Below are positions 13,996 to 24,765 of a stretch of DNA of 64,000 nucleotides, piece after piece. Numbering within the stretch: position 1 is the first letter of the stretch; each line of letters starts with the position of its first letter. The notes beneath the pieces are model-generated. The model was given only the letters and a program-made list of their open reading frames with translations, ran no database searches and was not told the DNA's origin. The DNA is from Sisyra terminalis (Eukaryota > Arthropoda > Insecta > Neuroptera > Sisyridae): contig OY292276.1 of assembly GCA_958496175.1 (NCBI GenBank), forward strand, positions 22,710,001-22,774,000. Direction: 5' to 3'. The position numbers were made by a program, and so were the translations under genes.

Positions 13996-14374
13996 AATTA
14001 CAGAAACATTGACTTCATTTCGCTAGAATCACCTTTGCCCATCAAGCTTTGGTTTCAATTCACTATACGAGTACAAAGCATACTTGGTGCTCGTCAATTT
14101 AAAAAACAACATTTTCTGTTAAAAATTTAAAAAAATAAATAATTATTGCCTCACAAAATTCTATGAAATCGATTTCGGTTTCGGTCTTAAAACCGTTATT
14201 GCTAAGCGGTTGTCCAAATTTAATCAACTAAGCTAGAATTTTTGAGTGAAATTTACGTTATTGCCATAATAGAGAATATTATTTATATTTTTTAGCGACC
14301 TTTGATCAACGCTCAGTATGCCAAGTGAATTTTGACTAACCAAAAGCAATATTTAGATCAATGAAATACTATGT
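13996..14374. other. AT-rich non-coding DNA
   Basis: Nothing recognisable is present between the hAT-like element and the inverted dispersed repeat. Confidence 0.5.
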
Positions 14375-14545
14375 TTCTAGTGGGGAGTTCCTAATATCTC
14401 CGGCGCCGCGATTTAAGAACGGATTATGATAGAAGAAGCAAAAACAAATCGAAAATTAAGAATACCAATTTGCGAGTTTTCGCTTCGTTTTCTTGGAAAA
14501 TAAGTTTTTAGCAGAAAAATTACAATGTTATTTCTTATGGGAAAA
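14375..14545 (-). repeat. Dispersed repeat A, inverted copy of 19926-20098
   Basis: Reading outward to inward, the block begins with CCTAATATCTCCGGCGCC near 14389, continues through AAGAACGGATTATG and CGAAAATTAAGAATACC, and ends in TTACAATGTTATTTCTTATG near 14540. The same order occurs in reverse complement at 19926-20098 with high identity over about 150 bp. A short open frame on the minus strand (14413-14595) overlaps it but shows no motif. Confidence 0.8.
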
Positions 14546-16149
14546 AAATAATTTTGAGTTTGACCAATCGATGAAACTTTGCGTAATTTATACATTATAA
14601 AAAGCGTTCATGAAAAGCGCTGTGATTGGCTACAACTGGCTTTAAATATAACAATCCTAGTAGGCCAAGGAAATATGCTCTTTAACTAAATCACTTCGAC
14701 CATATTTAATTCAATTAAAACATCTGGAAACATCTTAAAAAATTAACAAAATTTGAAAATTATAAGAGATAAGAATGCCTACTTCATTAGTGATTTTTGG
14801 TTAAAAACGTATGCAGGTTAATTTCATTTCCCCTTCATCATTGTTTAAACTTTACAATGAATGAAAAAAAAATTCTATTATAATTATAGTCTTTGGATTG
14901 ACTCAAAATAAAAATGATTGAAAACCCGTTATAACAATCGTTTCATCAATAATATCATTCAAAAAATAGTAGTATTATTATTGCCGCGACTTCATTTTCC
15001 GAAATATGTTTGAATGTATTACTTTAAATTTTCACACTCAATGAAAATATTTGCGGAAACAATGAAATTTGAATTTATGTGCATTACGGAGGGAGGTTAT
15101 GTTTTGCTTGGAGAGATTTAGTTATTGTGAACTTTGAAACGGCTAAAAAGACTCAAAACGAGAAGTAAAAAGCGAAAATTTGTAAATTCTGTAAAAACTA
15201 TCTACAGTTTAATTCGGTATTTAAAACATATGCTTGAAAATTGGTATAAAAGTCTCGCCAGGCTTACGTCTCAATTTTCTGGTGAAAACTCACGTCAATG
15301 ATCATTATGAAACCCATTTTCACAATGTTTATATTCCAAACAATTAAAATTTGAAAAATTCTTTGAAACCGACAAGAATCGAAAATTAAAACATCAGTAG
15401 TGGGATATGTGACCAACAAAAAAATCAATTATATTTGCATTTATGGAACTTCATGAGTGATATTGTGTAAATGTAAAGGCAAAGTAAAACTTTCAAATTC
15501 AAAAATAACGTGTTTTTATCCAAAACATTTCATTAAAGTTGACTGTTTTAATACTTCAAATACAAGAAAAAAAATCGAGGGAACTGCGTAATAAACGCTA
15601 ATGTGAACTATTAAATTTGGTGGACTTCATAAATTTTAAACCCGTAAGTTGAATCAGTTACAAAAAGATGTAAATTTATAGAAAACATTTCTTACTCTAC
15701 CTAATTTACAATTTTCTTCTAGAAACGAACAAAAATTTGAAATTCATCCGTACCATTTGAAAGAAAATAATTCAACTAATTCTCGAAGTTATTCAAATAT
15801 AATGTGACTGCCAAATTTGTATAAAATGTAGTTGGTGCAAGGATATTGCGAAGTGTATGTTTCGAAATTAAATGAAAATATTGGTTTGTGTTTAACGTTT
15901 GGGAAATGAATGAATATAAATTTAAATATTATATTTCTATTTTTTAAGATTCTTTCATCAAAAATCAGGGCTTTTTCAAATTAAAATTCAACAAATAATT
16001 TCGAAGAAGTGTTGGAAACCAAGAAATCAAATACTTTATCAAATGTAATTTAAAGAAAGCCTAAAACATACGTAAAGAAAAATTGTCACAATAATATTTT
16101 TGAAAATTTAAAACCGAATAATGAATAAAAAAGTCAAAACCCAAATAAA
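14546..16149. other. AT-rich non-coding DNA
   Basis: No gene or recognisable element is seen between repeat A and the first diverged satellite-related units. Confidence 0.45.
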
Positions 16150-16485
16150 ATACCTACAACACTCGATTATAATCATTTACAAGGGATCATATATACACAT
16201 TGGACACGATAATTAGAAGTATTGTACTTCAAAGAGAGCAGATGATTACTAATAATAATATCCTGAGAGGCTTTAGCGAATTTATAATAAAAAAAAAATG
16301 TGTAAACTTGGTGTTACAAAAAGTAATATGCTAATTTAAATAAGTGATCCAACAACGAAAATTAAACCCTTATTGAGTATCTACGACACTCGCTTATAAA
16401 CATAAATTGTTAATCTACTCACAGGTGAGACAGTGATTAGTAGTATTGATAGTTCGATAAGGACGGACGACTAAAATAAATAATA
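16150..16485 (+). repeat. Diverged long-period relatives of the satellite (left flank)
   Basis: Two diverged units about 225 bp apart are visible. CCTACAACACTCGATTATAA at 16152 corresponds to TCTACGACACTCGCTTATAA at 16379. CTGAGAGGCTTTAGCGAAT near 16262 corresponds to CGAGAGAGACTAGCGAAT near 16488. The second motif is shared with the 94 bp array, so the array seems to have expanded from part of a longer ancestral unit. Confidence 0.6.
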
Positions 16486-18710
16486 ACACGAGAGAGACTA
16501 GCGAATTAAAAATGAAGAAAAATATAGATACGTACACCAGGTTAAACTTGCAGTAAATTGTGAATTTTAAGGAATAATAACCCGAGATAGATTAACGAAT
16601 TAAAAACGTAGAAAGATATACATGGGTACGCCAAGCTAAACTTACAGTAAATTGTAAATTATAAGAAATAATAACCCGAGATAGATTAGCGACTTAAAAA
16701 CGTTGAAAGATATAGAAGCGTACACCAGGCTAAAGTTTCAGTAAATTGTGAATTTTACAACATAATAACCCGAGATAGATAAGCGAATTTAAAACGTAGA
16801 AAGATATAGAAGCGTACACTAGGCTAAACTTACAGGAAATTGAGAATTATAAGAAATAATAACCCAAGATAGATTAGCGAATTAAAAACGTAGAATGATA
16901 TAGAAGCGTAAACCAGACAAAAATTAGTGTAGATTGGGAAATTTACACAATAAAAACCCGAGATGGATTAGCGAATTTAAAACGTAGAAAGATATAGAAG
17001 CGTACACTAGGCTAAACTTACAGTAAATTTAAATTTTAAGAAATAATAATCCGAGATAGATTAGCGAATTAAAAACGTAGAAATATATAGAAGCGTATAC
17101 CAGGCTTAAGTTAAAGTAGATTGTGAATTTTAAGAAGTAATAACCCGAGATAGTTTAGCGAATTTAAAACGTAGAAAGATATAGAAGCGTATACTAGGCT
17201 AAAGTTACAGTAAATTGTGAATTTTACAAAATAATAACTCGAGATAGATTAGCGAATTTAAAACGTAGAAAGATATAGAAGCGTACACTAGGCTAAACTT
17301 ACAGGAAATTGAGAATTATAAGAAATAATAACCCAAGATAGATTAGCGAATTAAAAACGTAGAATGATATAGAAGCGTAAACCAGACAAAAATTAGTGTA
17401 GATTGTGAATTTTACACAATAAAAACCCGAGATGGATTAGCGAATTTAAAACGTAGAAAGATATAGATGCGTACACTAGGCTAAAGTTACAGTAAATTGT
17501 GAATTTTACAAAATAATAACTCGAGATAGATTAGCGAATTTAAAACGTAGAAATATATAGAAGCGTACACTAGGCTAAACTTACAGTAAATTTAAATTTT
17601 AAGAAATAATAATCCGAGATAGATTAGCGAATTTAAAACGTAGAAAGATATAGAAGCGTATACCAGGCTTAAGTTAAAGTAGATTGTGAATTTTAAGAAG
17701 TAATAACCCGAGATAGTTTAGCGAATTTAAAACGTAGAAAGATATAGAAGCGTACACTAGGCTAAAGTTACAGTAAATTGTGAATTTTACAAAATAATAA
17801 CTCGAGATAGATTAGCGAATTTAAAACGTAGAAAGATATAGAAGCGTACACTAGGCTAAACTTACAGGAAATTGAGAATTATAAGAAATAATAACCCAAG
17901 ATAGATTAGCGAATTAAAAACGTAGAAAGATATAGAAGCGTACACTAGGCTAAACTTACAGGAAATTGAGAATTATAAGAAATAATAACCCAAGATAGAT
18001 TAGCGAATTAAAAACGTAGAATGATATAGAAGCGTAAACCAGACAAAAATTAGTGTAGATTGTGAATTTTACACAATAAAAACCCGAGATGGATTAGCGA
18101 ATTTAAAACGTAGAAAGATATAGATGCGTACACTAGGCTAAAGTTACAGTAAATTGTGAATTTTACAAAATAATAACTCGAGATAGATTAGCGAATTTAA
18201 AACGTAGAAAGATATAGAAGCGTACACTAGGCTAAACTTACAGTAAATTTAAATTTTAAGAAATAATAATCCGTGATAGATTAGCGAATTTAAAACGTAG
18301 AAAGATATAGAGGCGTACACTAGGCTAAAGTTTCAGTAAATTTTGGATTCTAAGAAATAATAACCCAAGATAGATTAGCGAATTTAAAACGTAGAAAGAT
18401 ATAGAAGGGTTCACCGGGCTAAACTTACAGAAAATTGAAAATATTAAGAAATAATAACCCGAGATAGATTAGCGAATTAAAAACGTAGAAAGATATAGAA
18501 GCGTATACCAGGCTTAAGTTACAGTAGCTTGTGAATTTTAAGAAGTAATAACCCGAGATAGATTAGCGAATTTCAAACGTAGAATGATATAGAAGCATAG
18601 ACTAGGCTAAACTTACAGTACATTGTAAATTGTAGGAAGTAATAACCCGAGATAGATTAGCAAATGAAAAACGTTAAGAGATATAGTTGGTAATTGAAAC
18701 TAATAATAAT
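16486..18710 (+). repeat. 94 bp satellite array with higher-order structure
   Basis: About 24 tandem units. Anchor motifs of the form CCCGAGATAGATTAGCGAAT start at 16581, 16675, 16769, 16863, 16957, 17050, 17144, 17238, 17332, 17426, 17520, 17613, 17707, 17801, 17895, 17989, 18083, 18177, 18270, 18364, 18458, 18552 and 18646. The spacing is 94 bp, or 93 bp for the step leading into each TCCGAG/TCCGTG unit. Unit variants (CCCAAG, CCCGAGATGG, TCCGAG, CCCGAGATAGTTT, CTCGAG) recur in the same order. The multi-unit block at 16863-17331 is echoed at 17332-17894 with one inserted CTCGAG unit, and partly again at 17989-18363. No open reading frame spans the array. Confidence 0.95.
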
Positions 18711-19210
18711 GTGAGAGCGACTAGCGAATTTAATATGAAGAAAAGTATAGATGCGTATTTTAGGTGTTTCTTAATTTAAGTAATTAATTTTATGAAATTT
18801 TAAACCGTGAGAGATTGGCAAATTAAAAATGTGGAAAAATATTGATGCGTATATTAAGTGTTACTTAAAATAATTTGTTTATTTTTATTTATTATCCAAT
18901 TAAAATATCTGGGATAGTTTAATAAATAAAGAATGCAAAACCTTTACTGGTCAGTGCATATAATGTTCATAGCTCGAAGGTGATAGGTAATAAGATTTAA
19001 TAATATCCCGAGAGAGATTAGCGAATTAAAAATGAAAGTTATAAACGCATATATTTGTTGATACTTGAAATGATTTCGTCTTAGTTAACTTGAACAAGAA
19101 TTTCAAGTTTACTATAATTCTTTCCCGGTGAGACTTATTTTGAGGAAATAGTCAAAAATAATATCCTGAGAGGGATTAACGATTTAAAATTAAAATACTA
19201 AAATGCTAAT
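18711..19210 (+). repeat. Diverged satellite-related units (right flank)
   Basis: The 94 bp periodicity breaks after the unit starting at 18646. Degenerate units follow: GTGAGAGCGACTAGCGAATT near 18711, CCGTGAGAGATTGGCAAATT near 18804, ATCCCGAGAGAGATTAGCG near 19005 and ATCCTGAGAGGGATTAACG near 19163. Their irregular spacing and low identity mark the older edge of the array. Confidence 0.7.
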
Positions 19211-19925
19211 GTAGGGAGACATTTTAAGGAAAACTGATCTTAAATTTGGTAATGTTATTTTCATAAGTGGTTCTGAATGGATCAGAGTTACCCGTTCCAA
19301 GAAAATATAATTTCTTATACTGTTAAATTTTAGTAGGCTATTCTTTTAATTTTTATTAAATAAATTTTGTCTTTCTTCATTCTTGTAAAATAGTTCAACC
19401 TCATCAGTCGTGTTTTTAGTGTGATAATTTGTGATTTGACAAAATTGAGTGAATTTGTGACAATAGGCTGCTTCATTTATTGGTAAGGTAGCCTAAATTT
19501 TATATACATTAGTTTAAAAATTTAATTGTAGAAACTTACGAAAAAAAAATTGGAAATGAATTTAGAAACATTTTATGAAACATTTCCAATATCTGTCGTT
19601 TTACAATTTTTAAAATTAAATGCCTGTTAGACTTTTGAAATCAATTTTCAAATTCGATTTATACTTTATTTTCGCTAAAACTCGACCATTATAAAATGTT
19701 GAATATTTCCTAAAATATCCCTGCTGTAAAATTGTTGTGACAACAGCTGCCCATTTTACTTAGTAACATTGATTGCAAGGTTCCTTGATTCTTGATCGAA
19801 TAATTTAAATGAAATATGGAATTAACTCAATCTACATGCCTAAAATAAGGACCGCAACAAAAACCTTTGCGTTGAAAATATCGTTATCCGTTGAAGTAGG
19901 CCGTTGGCGGATTTATACAAATTGA
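19211..19925. other. AT-rich non-coding DNA
   Basis: No gene or recognised repeat is seen between the satellite edge and dispersed repeat B. Confidence 0.45.
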
Positions 19926-20098
19926 TTTCCCATAAGAAATAACATTGTAATTTTTCTACTAAAAACCTATTTTCTAGGAAAACGAAGCGAAAACTCGCAA
20001 ATTGGTATTCTTAATTTTCGATTTATTTAGGCTTCTTCTACCATAATCCGTTCTTAAATCGTGGCGCCGGAGATATTAGGAATAAGCCTTTCTAGTAA
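19926..20098 (+). repeat. Dispersed repeat B, inverted partner of 14375-14545
   Basis: It starts TTTCCCATAAGAAATAACAT and ends with GGCGCCGGAGATATTAGGAA near 20090. It is the reverse complement of the block at 14375-14545 with only scattered substitutions. The two copies face each other across 5.4 kb that includes the satellite, so they could be terminal repeats of one large element or independent insertions. Confidence 0.8.
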
Positions 20099-23000
20099 AT
20101 ATTTTTTTTTGTAACGTAAACTTACATTGAATTCTCCAAAGTTTGAAACTTTGTCAAAACAATTTTTGTCAGCTGTTTCGTGGTAGGCAACTATACTTAT
20201 TTAGCATAAAGCTCTATTTATTTTCTTCTATTCAAAAATATACAATTGTAAAACAACATTGCGACTGTCTTCAATTCTAAAGAGCAACTTTTGTGTATGA
20301 CAATAATTTTTCATTTAGGAAAAAATTGAACTTATTTTTGATTAACTCAAGCATTCTATAAGGACCAATATTTTTATACCTTTCAAGTATTTATCTTCAA
20401 GATAACATTGTGGTCCGGAAGAAAAAGAAAACATGCGTTTTTTCACTTAAGAATGTGTTTAGGATAAATTTGCAGAATTTACTGAATAGATATTTTTTTA
20501 CTTATTAAGGATTGTTAGTTTCATTCATGGACAGCTAGACTATAACCTAAAAATAACTGTTTGAAAGAAAAAAAATTATCTGTCATATACTTCTATCACT
20601 ATTCTTAAGTGAAATTATGATAAAATACTTTAATTTTCTTTATCTTTCGGATAAAATTTTATTTAAAAGATAAATTTCATCACATATAAAATATATGTAA
20701 ATACTTGTTTTATTAAAGTAACAGATCTATAAGATTTATGATGTCACTATAGTTACTCAAAATAACAGAGATTGAACTTCTTGTAACCAATTATAATCTT
20801 TAATACATTTTCATTGTTCTTGTGTACTTTCAAATTTCTTACCTATCTTTTTAGTAATCTTTGATTTTGAAAAGTTGTAATCATATGAATAATCAAAATA
20901 AATCTGTAAAAATACCAAGTTACAATATAAATTGGTATTACAGCTTTTATTACAAATTGGCTTAAATATGTCAAGATTTCGACAGTTTTCCACTTTTCTC
21001 ACTGTTAGTTCTTAAAATAACTAAATATTTAGAAAACGACACTACTTGTCACATTAGTAAACCCCTAGATGTAGTCATTTACTGCAATTATTGTTTACAT
21101 ATGAATTTATGATTTATTCTTTGTATTTATTTGAAATAATGATCAACCCGTTCATAGTTCAATAACATACTTTCACAACACAGTATTTTTATGCTTCACA
21201 ATTGACAAAAATGTATTTTTTTCTGTTAAACTGTTAAATTTTAAAACAAATTATGCTTTTGAGTTTAAATTAGGTAGAATAATATATGAAAGTTATAGTG
21301 TGTATTTTATTGGCTCAAGCACTCTTTCCTCTTTTCTACTCTTTTCATCGCAGCAGCAAAGTTATAATTCATAAATTGTATAAAAGTAAACTAGAATTTA
21401 CTTAGAGAAAAACCAATTGAAAATAAGTCTTGAACGTTAGTCGAATTTCAAGCCAACAGGTGTTACAAATATTATATAACTTTTAAATTGATATTAAATT
21501 AAACATTTCTGATAGACAAATCAAAAGTAAATCAATGGCTTTTAAATGTAAAAACTTTGAAACTTTTTTTTGACAACATGAAATATAATCGAAAGTATTC
21601 TAAATCGCAATTACTCCAATTTCCAATTTTCTCTTATGACACACTTCATTGCCATTTCCTTCGCGAAACTCATAAATTTTTCCCAATTACTCGCGAATAA
21701 TTACGTGATTTCATTAACTTCTGAGCACAAATAATATTGTTTTAATTGCCAAGGAACTTTGCGTCAGGTGAATTTCGAAAAGTTTCACCGTGAAAGCAAA
21801 CTTCAAAATAAATATGCACTGTGTGGCAACTAAACCGTTAGATGTAATTGTAAAACACATAGCTGAATTATTTTAAAACTATTTTCAAGATGGAGATAGG
21901 ACGTACGAGTATGAGGAAAAATTGAGCGAATTACTACTAAAATTTGTGTTCGTTTTTCCTTTGAATAAATCAACGAGAGTGCAACTCTATTGTGGAACTG
22001 AGTATAACAACGTCAGTGGTATGGGGGAAAACGTTTCAATATTGTTTTGAATTAACGTAATTAAAAACTAGCAAGTTAACAAATGAGTGAATGAACGACA
22101 TGAGCAACAAATATATTATTTATTTGTAGCAAAATTCGAAATAAACAAGAAAAAAGCTTCGTTTTGCAACCCTTTGTGTTTGTTCATTTTTTTTTATTTA
22201 TTTCAATTGCACATTTGTGTAAAAGTGTGTGTACTGTGAATTTATTTGCACAAAATATTTATTTGTATGAGTGACTGAGCAATTAATTACATTCTTGTAA
22301 AACACATGCATTTATATTTTTTTTAGACAGATAACTCGATTATGTGTCTACCTTCATCCCTCCGTTCAACAGTTTATGTCAACGACAGATTGTTTTCATG
22401 TAAACTTCTATTTATTTCATGACACAACATATACCCCTATTAGTAGTTATAAATTAATAATTGCTTTAAAATTTGTTTATACCTTCACAGCCATATTTTT
22501 TTCATCTCATTAATCTGTTAAATAGAAAATCAAAAGAAATCCGGAGTAAAAATAATGAAGAACGAGCTAAATGAATAGAGGCCGAATGAATGGCGTGAAT
22601 CGTTTTAATTAAAATGAGAAATGTCTACAAAATTGAAATAATGAGGGCAAAAGTTCATTAGGAAATCTATATGTAAGTATTTGTGTCTTTAATATTGGTT
22701 TTTGTTGAGTTTAAGAGGTTGCAAAAAGCAATGAATGACAAAAATAAATTCGTAGAAAAAAAAATTAAAAAGCAGAAAGCTTTATTGGGTACAAATACGA
22801 GAGTGAATTGTTGGAGCAATCTAATCTTCTTTTCATTGAATGTGTTGTTCGCGATTTTCTCTTCCGTTCGTTTTATTTGTGATCATTTCATCTTAAATGT
22901 GTCATTCGTGTTGTCCGCTGATGATGATGAGGATAATATGGATTAAGAAAATTGAGCGACACAATAACCAGCTTTTGGTTTCGTCTTTTCAAACTAAATC

Positions 23001-23839
23001 GGGTGGCGTTTTTTCCATTAACTTGTAACAAAAAAAACATATATCGTTTTCGGTATACACCGTTTCCCGTCATTTCACTTATTCACTTGCAATTAAATAG
23101 GTAACAAAGGGCTTTTTTCGAAGCGATTTAAACTTTAGATTTTAATGTACTTTTTGCTGGGGATAGTGGTTCCCGGGGATGGAATAAACCCTTGTAGTTA
23201 GCGCGAGCAGAGATAAATTTCAAGTTTTGCACACTTCAAATTGATGTATTTAAGTGAAACCAAATGGAAAATGAGCATCGTTTTGTTGAAAGGATGAACA
23301 AAGTTATAATTGCATTTGAAAAAAAATAAAGAAGTGAAAACTTAAAATCACTGCATTTCACATTAATTAAAATAAAAACGATCTTTTTAGGTTTTCTCAT
23401 ATAAACTATAATAAAAATGAAACTTTTTAAAATTTTTATAAGAAATTATAATTTATCTGGCATCGTTTTTTTTTTTTTGAATTAATGTCAACATATCGAA
23501 AAAATTTAAAAATAAACCAAGCAGGTTTCGTCATCGGACAAAACCGAAGATCATAATTAATCACATAAGATTTAGATATTAATTATCTTCAATAAATAAA
23601 CATATATTGGTTGAAAAAAAAGTTTCAATACATTTACAAAACATAAATCAATTATATGCAAATTATTTTTATATGAAAACTAATTTGTGTCCATTCAATC
23701 ACTGATATTATCGGTTGATATTAATTGAAATACGGCGTATAGGTATGTATGTGTCACCTATTTATCTACAAACCATGAGAAAACTGCATCAATGGTAGGT
23801 AGTATCAACAGCATCATAGCTACTTGTAGATTCTGACAG
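20099..23839. other. AT-rich non-coding DNA
   Basis: No supported gene. Frames at 20811-21002 (-), 22683-22946 (+) and 22888-23073 (-) are short, lysine/asparagine/phenylalanine-rich and mutually overlapping. No repeat family recognised elsewhere in the window occurs here. Confidence 0.45.
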
Positions 23840-24765
23840 ACTATTGACCATTTTTAGATTGGAGTTTTCCAAAAAAAAAAATTTTGAAGGAGCCATATTT
23901 GCTATCTGCAAAATTGATATTGAAGTCACTATTGATATGAATTCCGCCCAACCCTTCAAATATGGTAACCCTCTCTTACAACTAAATATGGTAAAAGTTA
24001 ACTATGAATATAGTAACAGCACAATCCCAAAATTCACTGATAATGAAACTATTCTATATTCGCAGTAGCGCCAAACTAATCTGGGAATGGAAGAAAATTC
24101 TTATAAACCTGATCATTAGAATCAAAATCAACTTGGAGTGGATATCAGAACCCAATATATTAAGGGTAATGAAAAAGCTGAAGCATTTGCCCATCAAAGA
24201 ACTATGACACCATTAATAAGCCCATAGCCGATGCTTTGAATCACAACTTAGCAGTGAAAAAAGCCATCAAAGATTGGGCTTATAAAATCTATATGGAAGA
24301 ATACCACCGAACAAAAACATAGTAAAAATATGGGAAAACCATCACTGAATCTAATAATTAGAATACTGGATCTAACATGGAAACCAGTCAATGTGATAAC
24401 TAGTCTACTAACCAGTCATTGCGGACTAAGGAAACACTTCTATACAATTGGAGTACATTTAGGTGATCCAAAGTGTATATAAGTTGTCAGGCAAAGGACG
24501 AAACCACTTCACACATCCTGTGGGAAACATAGCGTTATGAATGAATGGAAAAATAAGGAACTAGGAATAACAAACCCTGGAACCGAAGTAGTCGAAAAAC
24601 ACCTAATACGCCGGTTGCTGAGATTCTTCCAGCTACTTGGTCTCAACTAGGTCAAACTGGGACTTCTGAAACACAATAAGTCCAGAAGCTGCAGTATTGG
24701 GGCACAACTAACCCAGCCCAAGAAACTTCAACTAAGTTTTAAAAAATAAATAGAGTAAATTATGT
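23840..24765 (+). pseudogene. Non-LTR retrotransposon 3' relic (RNase H domain and C-terminus)
   Basis: Translated fragments in shifting frames match the end of a jockey/I-type non-LTR element ORF2. Near 24030-24145 one frame reads like an RNase H helix followed by LEWISEPN (compare the WVPGH motif). After a frameshift, GNEKAEAFAHQRT (about 24164-24202) is the diagnostic GNExAD motif, here with E in place of the usual D. At 24398-24540 there follow SHCGLRKHFYTIGV, DPKC and AKDETTSHILWE, which resemble the downstream CCHC-like cysteine/histidine region. Multiple stops and frameshifts make it non-functional. The reverse transcriptase domain is absent, as expected for a 5'-truncated copy. An AT-rich tail ends near 24765. 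The family assignment is by motif only. Confidence 0.7.

Noticed and set aside
16486..18710. CRISPR-like appearance of regularly spaced repeats
   Set aside because: The whole 94 bp unit is repeated without unique spacers, and the context is eukaryotic. It is a satellite.
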